The notes: generated by a model not told the origin, from the sequence alone. A stretch of DNA of 64,000 nucleotides from Schoenoplectus triqueter (GCA_964058805.1 CAXKVV010001684.1:1-64000), one strand, 5' to 3'; numbered from the stretch's first letter, positions 1 to 12,059 are shown. Program-made: numbers and translations.

Positions 1-341
1 CGGTCACAGGGCTAGCCACAAGAAGCCACGTTACACCGGATCCGAAGAGTCCCCAGCACCACTGGAGCCTACCAAGCCGCGCATTACATGAATGCTCGAT
101 ATGCGGGCTGGAGTTTCCCCTTGGGCAGGCATTGGGGGGCCACATGAGACGGCACCGTGCCAAAGGAGATCAGGGTGCCAGGAACCTGAGTAGGCAGGTT
201 GTGCCGGGTTTGAATCTGGATTTGAATCTGGCTCCTCCAGAGGCGGAGGCGGAAGGGGATTGGCAGGGAAGGATAGATTTGGAGTTGCACCTTGACCTGG
301 CAGTGGCAGAGAAGGTGAGGTTTGTAGAATGGATGCACTAG
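1..341 (+). CDS. ZAT-like C2H2 zinc-finger protein, C-terminal part (5' end outside window)
   Basis: The frame is open from base 3 to the TAG at 339-341 and gives about 112 residues. It contains one plant C2H2 finger, C-x2-C followed by the diagnostic QALGGH helix and the second histidine (ECSICGLEF, then GQALGGHMRRHR), at roughly bases 90-155. The C-terminal tail carries an EAR-type repression motif, LDLNLAPP, near 209-235. QALGGH fingers plus a C-terminal DLN-box are the hallmark of the C1-2i/ZAT family of nuclear repressors, usually induced by stress. Those proteins normally have two fingers, so the first finger should lie upstream of the window. Genes of this family are commonly intronless, which fits the open frame here. 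I cannot tell which ZAT paralogue it is. The long minus-strand frame over the same bases is a shadow. Confidence 0.85.
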   Translation, partial: VTGLATRSHVTPDPKSPQHHWSLPSRALHECSICGLEFPLGQALGGHMRRHRAKGDQGARNLSRQVVPGLNLDLNLAPPEAEAEGDWQGRIDLELHLDLAVAEKVRFVEWMH

Positions 342-904
342 GGCCAGCTCTCAAATCAAATTATTTGTACTCTGTATCTGTATGTTTTCTGTGTCCGCAT
401 GAACAATATATATATATATATAGAATTAATATTTCTTTAATTTCCCCCCCTTCATCCCGGCCGTCATTTCGTCTCTTCCATTTTATTTATCTCCATCCTC
501 TCCATCCAAGGCTTTCGAAGCAAAACGCAAAATATATTTCATCTCGTGATTCGTGATTCGTGAAGCCAATAAGGTCCTCATCTCTTCTTCGCTACAGCAA
601 AAGGAATATTAATTTGGTACTGCTAAGTTGGACAACGAAATTCTATTTGAAGTCTGGAATGTACTTTTTTAATATTTTCATTCACATATATATTGACTAC
701 ATAAGTAGCAAAAGGAACAGATTTGCGATCCTCTGGCAGTTGATTAATTCGTAATTATTTATAGGTTATTTTATATTTATTCATCTTTGTTCAAATTTTA
801 TTGGGCCATTGTATTGTAAAAAAATCTTATATAAATTAGAAACACAAATAAATTAGAAACGCAAAAGGAACAGATTTGCGATCCTCTGGCATATAAGAGA
901 GGAT
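342..904. other. Intergenic region between the C2H2 gene and the FAR1-like fossil
   Basis: This is the 3' flank of the C2H2 gene, with a short (TA)n run near 410-421 and AT-rich DNA. No convincing gene is present. The only structure seen is the 31-bp direct repeat listed separately. Confidence 0.6.
708..891 (+). repeat. 31-bp direct repeat pair
   Basis: Positions 708-738 and 861-891 are identical over 31 bases; both begin GCAAAAGGAACAGATTTGCG and end in CTCTGGCA. The 153-bp offset and the placement just before the FAR1-like coding fragment suggest a local duplication or a rearrangement boundary. Confidence 0.8.
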
Positions 905-1985
905 CAAAAAGAGTGCATTTGTATTTTGAGAAATTAAAATGTGGCTCCTGTAAAGATTTTCGAGGTTATTATAGAGAAAGAAGAGGTTGGCAAAATGTAT
1001 TTCCTCAAGATGTTATTGAGTAATGATATTGTTAAAGAGAATAGAAAATTTGTTGGGGTGGATGTGGAAAAAAAAATACTTGAATACTTTAAAAGATTGT
1101 ACGAAATTGATTCAGACTTCTTCTTTGAAGTAGAGCCTAATGATAATCAAACGATAAAAAATATATTTTGGGTTGATGGGAGGTCCAGAATATCTTATCA
1201 AGGTATTGATGATGTATTAGTATTTAACACGATTTACAACACAAATCGATATAGCATGTTTTATAGCACCTTTATTGGATTAAATAACCATCAGATATTT
1301 ATCTTTTTTGGTTGTGCGTTGATTAGGGATGAGGGGGCAAACACTTTCAAGTGGTTGTTTCAAACATTTTTTAAGGCAATGAATGAGAAGCACCTGAAAG
1401 TTATCATCACAGATCAAGACCCAACAATGAGAGTTGTAATTAGGGGTTTGCTAAAACCCGCCGAGTACAACTTGTACCCGTGTACGAGTATAAGCGGATA
1501 AACGGGTACGGGTTTGAGAAGAGCCGATCAGTTTTTTTTTGGAAAAAATTCATTGTACCTGCCGCCCGTACCCATACCCGCATACCCGTAAAATTCAAAT
1601 TTCAAAAATCCCCCCCCCGATTCACATCAAAACAATACTCGTACCCGTACCCGCTGAACCCACTGTACCCGTTGAATTTTTTTTTAATAAATTTCAAAAT
1701 TTATTCCCTCCAATCAAAACTCTATAAATACACCCATCTTCCTCTCATTTCTCAACATTTTCACCTTCTCTCAATCTCTCAATCTTTTATTCTCTCAACA
1801 TAATATTATTCTCAATTTTTAAATTTATAATTCCAAAAAATATAGTATAAAAATACGATCACGAAATTACGAAGTTCGGCGTCTCCCGCAAGATTTTTCC
1901 GCGAGATTTAAAGGTTATATTTATTTCATGTTATATTAAATTTTTTTGTAGAGTAAATTTAGTTTATGGTAGATTTATTGAATGT

Positions 1986-2772
1986 TAAGTAATTAGATTT
2001 GTTAGATTTATTTTATGTTTGAATAAGTTAGATTTTAAATTCGGATTTATTTTTAATAGGTTAAGAAAATAGGTTATTTTTATTTTTTTGAATATGTGAA
2101 GATTAAGATTTGTTTTGAATAGGTTAGATTTTAATTTTTAAATTCGGATTTATTTTTAATATGTTAAGAAAATAGGTTATTTTTATTTTTTTTGAATATG
2201 TGAAGTAATTAGATTTATTTTAAATAGGTTATATTTTAATTTTTAAATTCAGATTTATTTTTATTAGGTCAAGAAAATAGGTTATTTTTATTTTTTTGAA
2301 TATGTGAAGATTAAGATTTGTTTTGAATAGGTTATATTTTAATTTTTAAATTTGAATTTATTTTTAATAGGTTAAGAAAATAGGTTATTTTATTTTTTTT
2401 GAATATGTGAAGTAATTAGATTTATTTTGAATTGGTTAGATTTTAATTTTTAAATTCGGATTTATTTTTAATAGGTTAAGAAAATATGTTATTTTTATTT
2501 TTTTGAATATGTGAAGTAATTAGATTGGTTTTGAATATGTTAGATTTTAATTTTTAAATTCAGATTTATTTTTAATAGGTTAAGAAAATAGGTTATTTTT
2601 ATTTTTTTGAATATGTGAAGTAATTAGATTTGTTTTAAATAGGTTAAATTTTAATTTTTGAATTCGAATTTATTTTTAATAGGTTAAGAAAATAGGTTAT
2701 TTTTAATTTTTTGAATATGTGAAGTAATTAGATTTATTTTAAATAGGTTAGATTTTAATTTTTTAAATTCGG
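1986..2772 (+). repeat. 104-bp minisatellite inside the hAT element
   Basis: About seven and a half copies of a very AT-rich unit. The landmark GAATATGTGAAG recurs at 2090, 2194, 2298, 2401, 2505, 2609 and 2713, a spacing of 103-104 bases. Copies differ mainly by single substitutions. It ends abruptly where the transposase C-terminal frame starts. Confidence 0.9.
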
Positions 2773-2775
2773 GCG

Positions 2776-3069
2776 ATGATGGCCCGCGACGTATTTGTCG
2801 TACCCGTGTCAACTGTCCCTTTTGAAAGTTACTTTAGTTTAGCGAACAAAATCCTCTCCGATAAACGTAGTAAGTTGGGTGTACATATTTTTGAGAGACT
2901 TGTGTGCTTGAAAGATTGGATTTATGTCGAGGAGCGCAATCAATATCGAGATCAACCACAATCATCCAAAGTCGAGACTGAAGAAAGCGGTACTGAGCCG
3001 CGGCCGAGTTATAATTCAGATTCAGATGGTGCGGAAGAGAGCGAGCAATGGTACATGAACGCGAACTAA
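2776..3069 (+). pseudogene. hAT transposase C-terminal dimerisation region, remnant
   Basis: The 97-codon frame starts MMARDVFVVPVSTVPFESYF and continues SLANKILSDKRSKLG with a later LVCLKDWI. This is the conserved hAT C-terminal (hATC) dimerisation block, in which MA-D-L-IPVSTV-SE--FS and a late C-x-DW are the usual landmarks. An acidic serine-rich tail leads to TAA. No catalytic domain or BED finger is found upstream, where the minisatellite lies. The ATG at 2776 is therefore unlikely to be a true start; this is the last exon or a truncated end of the transposase gene. It supports the assignment of the surrounding element to hAT. Confidence 0.85.
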
Positions 3070-3650
3070 TAGATAGGTAGAAGGCAGTGTCGGTATTAAT
3101 CTCTAACCTCCTTTAATTTTTATGGCTATTTTTTAAATTATAAATTTCTAAATATTTCAATTAGTTTTTAAATTATTCATTTTAAAGAAAATTACTAACA
3201 AAAAAAAGTTAGAACTCCGCCTATGTTATTTTACATAGCCGGTCCCAAACCCGGAATAAAAGGAGGAGGGTAACTTTTATTTTTTAACCCATTTTTTTAA
3301 AATAATTCAAAATTATATTTTACTTTTTAAATTAATTGATTTAAGGTATTTTTTATTTATATTTTAAACGTTAATTTTAAATTATTTGATTTTTAAATGT
3401 TCATTTTTAATTTTTTTATCTATTTTTTTGATTTAATCTATTGTTTTAAAATAATTGAAAAAATGAACGTTTAGAAAATATATTATTATTTTAAAATGAA
3501 CGTTTAGATTTGTACTTAGCCGAAATGATATTATTCAGATTTTATGACATTCCAAAATAAAAAAAATATATTTATAAAACGAAAACAACAAAAAAATATT
3601 CCCGCACCCATCTACCCATGCCTAGTGTGTTAAAAAAACCCGCCCGGGAA

Positions 3651-3805
3651 AAACGGTTTCTGAACCGTTATAACGGTTTCTGAATCGTTATAACGGTTTG
3701 CTGAAACGTTATAACGTTTCATAAATCATTATAACGGTTCAGTAAATCGTTATAACGTTTCATAAATCGTTGCAACGATTTACTGAACCGTTATAACGTT
3801 TGACC
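3651..3805. repeat. AACGGTT / AACGTTT inverted-repeat cluster (subterminal hAT repeats)
   Basis: The words AACGGTT, AACCGTT, AACGTTT and AAACGTT alternate at roughly 20-base spacing about ten times, each linked by TTATAACG. The motif resembles the AAACGG-type sites bound by Ac-family transposases. It lies just inside the right TACCCG-rich end of the hAT element. Confidence 0.75.
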
Positions 3806-4290
3806 CGCCGACCCATCCCGTTCCCGACCCGACCCGACCTACCCTTGGACCCACCCTGTGTGCCCGAGTACCCCCGTACCCGTACCTGTGTACCCACGAC
3901 GGGCACGAATATGAGACAGGTAAGGTACAGTTTTGAAAGAAAAAGTCTACCCGTGCCCTTCGTACCCGTCTACCCGCCGTATCCGCCGCCCGCCGCGGGT
4001 GTACCCGGCCCGTACCCACGGTACCCGCCGGCAAATCACTAGTTGTAATATCATATATATTTCCAAATACAAAGCATTAGAGTTATCAGTGACATGTTAT
4101 GAGAAAAACAAGGGATAAGTTGGGGATATTGTATGGCCAAATGAAAGGATTTAAAGAAGACTTGCAAACTTGTATAAACTTGAGTTTGACAATTGAAGAG
4201 TTTGAAAATGAGTGGAAAAAGAGTTTAAAAACATAATTTACAAGATAATGATCGTTTAGACTTGATATTTACAATTATTAACACACTTAA

Positions 4291-4789
4291 TTTACTCTAC
4301 TGTACTGTTCGCTTAGTTATTTTTTTCACAATTCCGTTGAAAACATGCCCCACGAATCTATAAATTGTAAATTCAATTCAATACTGACTGTGCCAAACCC
4401 CGTACAAGTTGTGCATGGCATAATTAGCATTACACAATTATGAACCGCTCGAGACAAAACAGCAGCAAGCATCGGCCATTACCCATTACTTAATAAATAA
4501 TGCATTATCATTCAAGACAAATAGAATCATTGTTTTGTTTGACATTTACAGCCAACTACAAAATTTTAGACTACTATTACTATACCAACAAAATATTCCA
4601 CTACAAACAACTCAAAACCTCTTATGCACAAAATTCTCTTATAGATATCACGTCAGCAAGGTTTCAAGGAGAAAACTAAACCACTATTGTTTCTATCTTC
4701 ACTTTGTCTAACAAATGTACCAAAAAGACCTTCCTATCTCCCTACGAGCCCAAAATCTTCTAATTAAGATGCATCAATAATATTAAGAC
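4291..4789. other. 3' flank of the ZFC3H1-like gene
   Basis: AT-rich DNA downstream (minus strand) of the stop codon at 4790, probably including its 3' UTR. I see no other gene or repeat. Confidence 0.5.
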
Positions 4790-7700
4790 TTAAGCTGATA
4801 GTTCAATGCCTCTCTTTTTTGCGGCCTCTACAATCCTCACCCCTTTTTCATTCATTGTCTTCGAGAGAGACAGAAACAGCTGCCATAACCTGAGAGAAAA
4901 AGGGTAAAATGACACTGCCTGCTCAAGAAATCTATTTGAAATTTCAAACAATTTTAACTTGACCAAAACTTCAGCCCCTTCTACCCACACTGGCTCAGGC
5001 GCAACTGGTACGGATTGAAATATTGAATTGACCAGAACTGAGCCACTCCAAAACCTAACACTCACTGTACCAATGTCATCATACTCAAAATTCTTTATCA
5101 CAAATCTGCAAACTGAGAGTACAAACCGGTAATTTGCAGGAGAAATCTGAGTAACTGACTCAACCAAATTGGCCAGCTCTTTAATTCCAGATTTTTCAGG
5201 AATAAGTGACTCCCCATAGCACATCTTGAGAATAGAGTTGATCCAAGAGTAGTCACCAGAAACTGGGCCTAACCACTCATCCAGTAACTGCCTCGTCCTA
5301 GTTTTCTTTATATCCTCGTAGAATTTTCTTGATAAAACTTTCCTGATGGGACGGGTACGGGCATCCCTGAGGTAGAACCCAATAAGATCCAGTACAACCT
5401 GCCCAGAAATATCCCTTTGATTGACCAAAGATTCCTTCAAGAGGTGCACAATGACAAACTCTCTTAAACAGTGCCTGTAGAACTTCTGATCAGCAAGTTT
5501 TAGAGCCTTGTCTACTGCAAGATGAGCCGCCACCAAGTCATCTTGCATCAACTCATATAGGCAAAGATTCAGCAGGCCAAATAGTTGCTCCTCTTGAGGA
5601 GTGGAATCATTGCTTCCTGACTTGGCATCAGCAAAAGCCTCCAACTTAGTTTCCCCATACCAGCGGCTCAACAAATCCCTTGCCAGGTCAAATCTTTTAC
5701 TTGCCAGAAAGTGCTCAGCATATTGGTTCCATATGCACTGTAATCCTTGAGCTTGACTCCGCCAATCAGACATCACTGTCTCAAAACCATTACTAAATAC
5801 CCCTTGATTGCTGTTGTAAGTATGAGTTGCATGGTCCCCCAGCCTAGCTAAAATTAGTGCTAATTCCACACAATTAGGAAAAACTTCCTTGTACTTGACC
5901 AGCAAATCAGTTGCAGCATTTAGCCCTTGTACTGCTGCCATACAATTTACATGACTAATAGCTAGGAAGTGTAACTCTTTAAGGTACTTTCCATCAGTTT
6001 TGGGGCTATTTGGGTCCATTTCTGTAAAACCAATATCAATAAAGGCATGCTCAAAAAGCCCCAAAACACTCATTCTAGCACCAGTTCTAAGGTTAACAGA
6101 AGGCCAATCAATATCAAAACATAGGTCCTTATCTAATTGAAATTGTTCTAGGATCCCTTCTGGAAGCTTTCCATAGGTTGACAGATATATACTGCTAACC
6201 CAAAATATACACCTATCTGGCACAACCAAGGAAGGGAGAATGGTGGTCAGTAGTTCATCAGATGAGAATTTGAAAACCCTAGAGATGGCAGCCTCTGTGC
6301 TACCTGACATGCACAGTGTGTTAACCATGTGAAGATATAGGTCCAATATGATGGAGCTTTGATCTTTTTGTTCTTTTTCAGAGGTAGGCCCCAGTTGACA
6401 CACAGTGCTAATTGCATCAGAGAAGGCACTTAATTGGTCCTCCAATTTTAGCCTACTGTTTATGTATATTAGCCAGAGATCATAAGAATACTTGTTGTTG
6501 CGCACCTAAAAGACAAACAAAACAACAAGAATTGAAAGGGGAAAAAGTTATTTGTTACATACAAACGCAGCAATCTAATAGCAAGCAATTTGTGTATTCG
6601 ACCATACTAACCTTTTGAACTATCATAAACATTCAGTACTGTAACAATTATATATTTGACCATATTAAACTTTTGAACTATCATCATAGCCCAGTACCAT
6701 ACAATTGCATCAACTATAAATCACTAATGTACCATTAATACAAAAGATACATGGCAGTTTCTATGTCCAGATGATTGGTATGGGTACCAATTATGGTCTG
6801 ACAAAGCAGAAGACTATTTTTTTTTTTTCATTTTTGAGGGTTCAGAAGACTATTGTTACAACAACAGAGCCTTTAATCCCAAATAAATTGGGGTAGGCTA
6901 GAAATGAAACCCAATCTGAAAATTTTATTAAGGTCAAATTGGAGATCAACCCCGCCAACCACCCACCCCCCCAAAATAAAATAAAATAAAATAAAATAAT
7001 AATAATAATAATAAAATTAAATTAAAAAAGAAAAGAAGGAGATAAGGCCCTGTTCTTTGTTGCATTTTCAGCTGGCTTTGATAAAATTTGGACCGTGGCA
7101 TGTGGAGTTACGAACAACAAGCCATCAGAAAAATCCACTCCGATCTTAGTTTTTCAAAACCTGGTTTTGAGGCTAGTTTTCTTCTATATTTGTTTTGATT
7201 TTTTTTTTGCCTAATTCAAAACCATCGCTTTAATGCGTGAATAGATAACCTCAAAGTTAAAATTTACAAGAACCAAGGCTTCCTGCTCTAAAACCATGCC
7301 ACCTAATGGGGCCTAAAACATGTAGATGAACAACCAATAGCATATATGAATATCTTTGTAGTTCAGCTCTTCAAGCCCATAGGATCAGCAGATCAAAGTT
7401 TAAGATGATTGCTGAATCCATGCAATTTAAATTATCACAGCGCAAATATAGAAATGTAATGGACAGAAAACTATATAATAATAACAGTGTACCGCATCAA
7501 AGAACATATCATCCTTTCCAAAATCCTTCTCTTTCATGTAATAAATGTGCAGATACACAATCCAAATTAATACTGATTTTGGATCTCTCTCCAATGCACG
7601 TGACAACATTGACAATACCTTCAATTTTCATTTCAAAGACAGTGAGAAATGCAACAATGTAGCAAATTGTCTGATGAAATAATGAAGAAAGGGTTCATAA

Positions 7701-10700
7701 GAAATAATTAAAAAAAAAAGACAAAATGCATCACCTTCTGCTTTGCAAGAGAAGAATTGAGAGCCAACTCTAAGCATTTCTCGGCTTCTGGCAAATCTTC
7801 TTCTAACAATAGTTTCTGAGAAATAAACAAAAACATCATACTGAACGAATAAGAACTAAACGTACTAAAGTGATGTGTTCAAATGGAACCCCTATGACTG
7901 AAAAGGTTCACCAACACATGCAGTTATCTGAATTAGAAAGAATGGAAGGCAGAATTAAGAGAAAGAGACCAATGACAATGGTACTGCGAGGCTCTGACTA
8001 GCACCATGATACCATAAACAGTACATGTCATATTGGTGAAGTACTAGATCGCACAAAATAAAGCATCCTGGCACTAGCACCAGATGCATGAAAATCATAC
8101 TAGTTGTTTTCGTTCCTTTTTTATCTCATGTAACCCACCCATTTACTCAAATTTTAATATTTCAAAAAAATCAAGAAGAACCCACCGATGAACTGATCTC
8201 ACTGTACTGATGCCCAACAGGAGCCTCAGGAAATAATAAGCAAGGTGCATTAGTCGGCAATGATCTCTTTACTGCAACTGGTACAGGAAACAGTGCACAA
8301 GTTCCCCTCTGCCAATGCTGCCACAAGCCTTGTGCCTGAACAGAGCAGGCCACATAAGGCCCATCCTTTATAAGGCACAAACCAATTTGATGTGTTGGTG
8401 CGTGTACTGCATGCTGATAAACCCCTACATGATTGAATTACCATTCAATTAAAAAATATTGCTAACATGATCTTATTGTCAAAAAGAATAAAATTAAAAA
8501 AAAAACATCTCATGCATTTTAATCCAGTGAGTTTCTTGGGATAAGCCAAATGGAATAGAGCACAAGCACTGATTCCCCAGTTCCAAAATTTCAAATTTCC
8601 CGCCAACAACTACTACCGTTAAATTGAGAAGAACAAACCTGAAGGAGAGGTGAGAGAATTCTTAGGCTTGAACTTCCTCCATTCAAAGTCTTTGACATGC
8701 TGCCAACGACACTCTTCATCATTACATCTTCCCCTCAGCTCAAAGATACAAAATGGCCAGAAGGGGTCAACCTGTGGGCCTGACACCCCAGTGTCATCTC
8801 TTGCTTGCTCCAGTTCATTCACAATATCTACTCCCTCATATATGGCATTATTGGCATCATAAGAGTTAACCACCCGTTTGAAATGAACACAAGCATTTCT
8901 CACGGTTGGAGAAGGCATGACAAAAGGAGAGACAGTCAACTCACTAGTAAATTTCGATGGTGTGTGTGTAATATTTTCCCCAGGCTCTTTAATAGTCAGC
9001 TCAGTAATAAATTCTAATGGAGTTTGGTTAGACTCTGTTAAGGAAACTGAAGTAGAATTGGAAGTGGAAACATTCACAAGAAGCGGCAGCTCACGAGATA
9101 CATTTGGAAATTGGGGAATGCTCTCTTGAGGCTTACCAAACGGTAAGTTCTCTTGATTGACCAATTTTTCATCAGCTGACTGAGTCGAATTTTGTGATTG
9201 CAAATTGATACATCCTACAGAAGGGGAAATGCAAACAGGATGGACGATAGGAGAGGCTCCACAAGGTGATCCCTGAGTTTCATTACGAGAGGAAGTAATG
9301 TTTTCTTGGGTATTGTTAGATGACTGATTAGTCACATCTCTTGGGAACAAGTTCTCTTGATCAACCATTATTTCCTCATTTGACTCCGTAGAATCTTTTG
9401 ATGGCAAATTTTTACCCGCAACACAAGGGGAAATAGAAACAGTTTGGATGATGGGAGTGGTTCCAGAAGGTGACGCCTGAGTTTCATTATGAGAAATAGA
9501 AAGGATCTCCTGGGTCTCAATAGATGGCTGATCAATCACATCTCTTTCTGCTGACTTGGTACTGTTTAGTGGGGCTTTGTTGCAGTATCGGGCCACCAGC
9601 TCAGACCTGAGAGAAGCTTCTAGAGCCTCATAATCTTGTGGTGAGCTGTTGCCAGATGGTGAACCCCTCTTGTCAACATCAGAAAGTGCAGCTTCCTCTA
9701 ATTGATCCTTTGTGTTCGTGCTATCAGTCATCTGTCCTTCTTCTCTATTATCATTATGTGTCACAGCTACGCGGAACCTATCTGCTAGCTGGTCTGAAGG
9801 GGTCTCCCTTGGGTCATGCCAGCACAGAGGCCATGGGGTATTGTTGGTGCTCAAGTTCTCCAATAGCGAGTTGACCTGGCTTGATAGGAGATCTCTCTTC
9901 TTCTGGAGAAGATTGCATTTCTCATTGGCCTCGAACAAGGCCCATTGGGCCTTTCGGTATGCTTTAAAGGCTTCCCTCCCCTCTCTTTCCAGTCTTCTTC
10001 TTAGCTTTTGTGCCTGTTCGAGTTCTCGATCTTGTGCATCCTCTTGCTGTAACAGTGATTGCAACTGGGTGTGGCTATCAGTATTCTGCAGAGGAATAAG
10101 TCACATTAGGTCCACATTTTTTTTTTGACAAACCATAGTAGAAAATAGTTGGGTAGAAGAACTAAGGTTTTGAACAAAATTTTCTATTACTGTCATTGGC
10201 TGTTGTGGAGTCTGTGAATATAGAATAAAATTGTCTTTTACTTACTGCTTTCTTTGGCTTATACCTTTGCAGAGAAAACGAGAAGAGGGGGGGGGGTCTC
10301 ACCTCAGTATCCTGATTCAACCAAGCAGACACATCTGATTGGTGCACACCACTCAACCTACCATTATTTTCACCAATACCATTATCTGCTTTAGACAATA
10401 CCATTCCACCACCCGAAGCCGATGCACTTCTGTTTGCATCACCATTTTGCTGGCTCAGAAATTGATTGGAATCTCCCTTTACATATCCCAATGGGCTTGC
10501 ACTAAAATGCAATTGATCCTCTCTCATACTCATATTACCATTACTGACTGGTTCAACCTTTGTTCGTTTCGCTGAGCGGCCATCAGTTGCCTCAATAGAC
10601 CCCACTTTTTGAATTTTCAACAACTTCTCTCTTAGAGCTATCTGATGACGAAGCGTCTCCAATTCTTTATCACTACTGCTGCCCAAAGCAGCACCACTGC

Positions 10701-11743
10701 TCTGACTTGATGATGCCCTAGCTTGCAATGTGGCATTTGGTCGCTGAGCTGACCCATTAGGTCCCAAAATTGAATTCCGAGCCATACTGTTTGTGGGCCC
10801 AGATCTGGTCACTTGGGGCCGTACCTGTACCTGGGCACGAGCTGGTGTAGTGTCGCTTTCACTCTCATCATCTGAGAAAGATATCACCAGGTTATGATCG
10901 TTTAATGGTCTCTTCTTTTGCCAAGAGAGATTCCGGTTAGTTTGAAGCTTATTGTATGGCATTCTTTTATTGTAGCTCTTGCTGCGGTAGGTGTGTGGGA
11001 TTGTTTGCGGCATGAGCCGTTGTAGACTTCGATTAGAACTGGGAACAGAAACATTACTCAGATTGGGTTGAAATGAAGTGGTAATAGCGCCTGGGAATCA
11101 ACAGAAAAACTGACAGATTAAGAGATGACAAGGAGAATAGAAATTATGTACAACAAGTACAATCTTAATGACAAAACTGGTTAAAACACACGTGCATCTC
11201 AGGGCAAACTGGGCAGAAAAAAAAAGAAACAAATTGTCAAGAGCAAAATAAAAATTACCCATCTTTGTACTTTTGTCAATATTACTTGTAAAAGAGAGAT
11301 TACTTGGTTCTAGGTTTGGAGATCTTCCCAGAGCACTCTGCAGAATTTAAAAAAAAAAGGTACTTAGAAAAGGAAAAGCAGATGGCTAAGTATTGCGATT
11401 GTGAAAGAGAGCGCGCCTCTACAAGGCCTCTTCAGTAGAACAGAGTCATTAATTTGGGGGGGAGTATGTACAAAACTTGACATGCATAATTGAGATTGTT
11501 TTGCAGAATTTTGGGACGCAATGCAGACAGGCAGCAATGAGATTACGCGCGCATCTTTAAAGTCGAAGGCGATCAGCTAAGGAGAGAAGAGGAAGTAGAG
11601 AAAAGGTAAAAGGGGAGTACCTCGTCCTCCCCGCCGGAGGAGACCTCGCCTTCCTCGCGCACTCGTCCAAGAACTCGCGAGCTAGGGTTTTGGAAGTTTG
11701 CTTTGAGAAGGTCGGTTTTCGAAGGTAGGGCTCGATCGGCCAT
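4790..11743 (-). CDS. ZFC3H1-like protein: coiled-coil, C3H1 zinc finger, HAT repeats (1532 aa, 8 exons)
   Basis: Model: exons 11621-11743, 11259-11337, 10303-11090, 8639-10085, 8186-8424, 7735-7815, 7493-7618 and 4790-6505, all GT-AG with phases that close, 4599 coding bases. The start ATG (11741-11743) opens MADRALPSK and soon reaches the acidic EEGEVSSGGEDE that plant members of this family carry near their N-terminus. Coiled-coil stretches lie around residues 190-215 and 338-400. The diagnostic putative zinc-finger domain, PFWPFCIFELRGRC-NDEEC-RWQH (C-x7-C-x4-C-x3-H), is near residues 771-790. The C-terminal half is helical and repeat-like (for example SYDLWLIYINSR), consistent with HAT/TPR-type repeats. 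The animal orthologue ZFC3H1 links nuclear poly(A) RNA to the exosome (PAXT); a nuclear RNA-surveillance role here is inferred. The gene is head-to-head with the DnaJ gene. Confidence 0.92.
6955..7016. repeat. AAAAT/AAT microsatellite in ZFC3H1-like intron 7
   Basis: A C-run is followed by (AAAAT)n and (AAT)n tracts and A-rich DNA. It is within the intron between 7493 and 6505 and has no visible effect on the splice sites. Confidence 0.85.
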
Positions 11744-12059
11744 GGCTGGTCGTCCTCGTCCTCGTCCTGGAACCCTAGGTCTCTATGGCTGCGCGCGTGG
11801 GAGGTTCCAGTTGCAGCATGAGGCGATTGAATTGAGCATAAGATGAGAATCATGAGATGAGCCGAGCGCATACCCTGCGTGGCGCTGCCGTGCCGCCGGC
11901 ATTAAATTAAATTAAAATAAATTAAATTAAAAGATTCATAAATAGACGTCACGCTCACGTCAGCTAAAAAAATCACTGAGTAACTCATTTGTTGATTTTC
12001 AAAATCTTCATCTGCATGTTCCTAACTCAGTTAGTTATTATTTATATTAAAACTAAAAA

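Larger units (their letters stand above)
1441..4041 (+). mobile_element. Non-autonomous hAT transposon (2601 bp) with 8-bp target duplication
   Basis: The element is bounded by the 8-bp direct repeat GTTGTAAT at 1433-1440 and 4042-4049, the size expected for hAT. The terminal inverted repeats are short and imperfect: TAGGGGTTTGC at the left end and TAGTGATTTGC as the reverse complement of the right end. Both ends carry dense TACCCG/CGGGTA subterminal repeats (about 1455-1680 and 3790-4030), typical transposase-binding architecture. Only the C-terminal dimerisation part of a hAT transposase survives (2776-3069). The space for the rest is filled by a 104-bp minisatellite, so the copy needed help from another element to move. 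The exact join of the surrounding FAR1-like frame confirms the boundaries. Confidence 0.92.
905..4290 (+). pseudogene. FAR1/FHY3-related (MULE-type transposase) fragment, split by a hAT element
   Basis: Bases 941-1440 read as the central part of a FAR1-related/MULE transposase. FFFEVEPND, FWVDGRSR, VFNTIYNTNRY, FGCALIRDE and VIITDQDPTM all match the conserved MULE domain in order. The frame stops inside the inserted hAT element at 1441-4041. The family reading resumes just after it: FPNTKH, MRKTRDKLG, GFKEDLQTCINLSLTIEEFE and, after a frame change, NLQDNDRL (about 4053-4275). Removing the insert and one target-site copy joins MRVVIS to YIFPNTKH. The right part has further stops and frameshifts, and the N-terminal FAR1 zinc finger and C-terminal SWIM finger are absent. 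It is therefore a fossil, either of a mobile MULE or of a FAR1-related gene, and the sequence does not decide which. Confidence 0.82.

Noticed and set aside
31..354. Minus-strand open frame of 107 codons over the C2H2 gene
   Set aside because: It is antisense to a recognisable zinc finger and EAR motif; proline-rich composition is what the shadow of that coding sequence gives.
8650..10128. Several plus-strand open frames over exon 4 of the ZFC3H1-like gene
   Set aside because: They overlap a verified long exon on the minus strand and show no family similarity.
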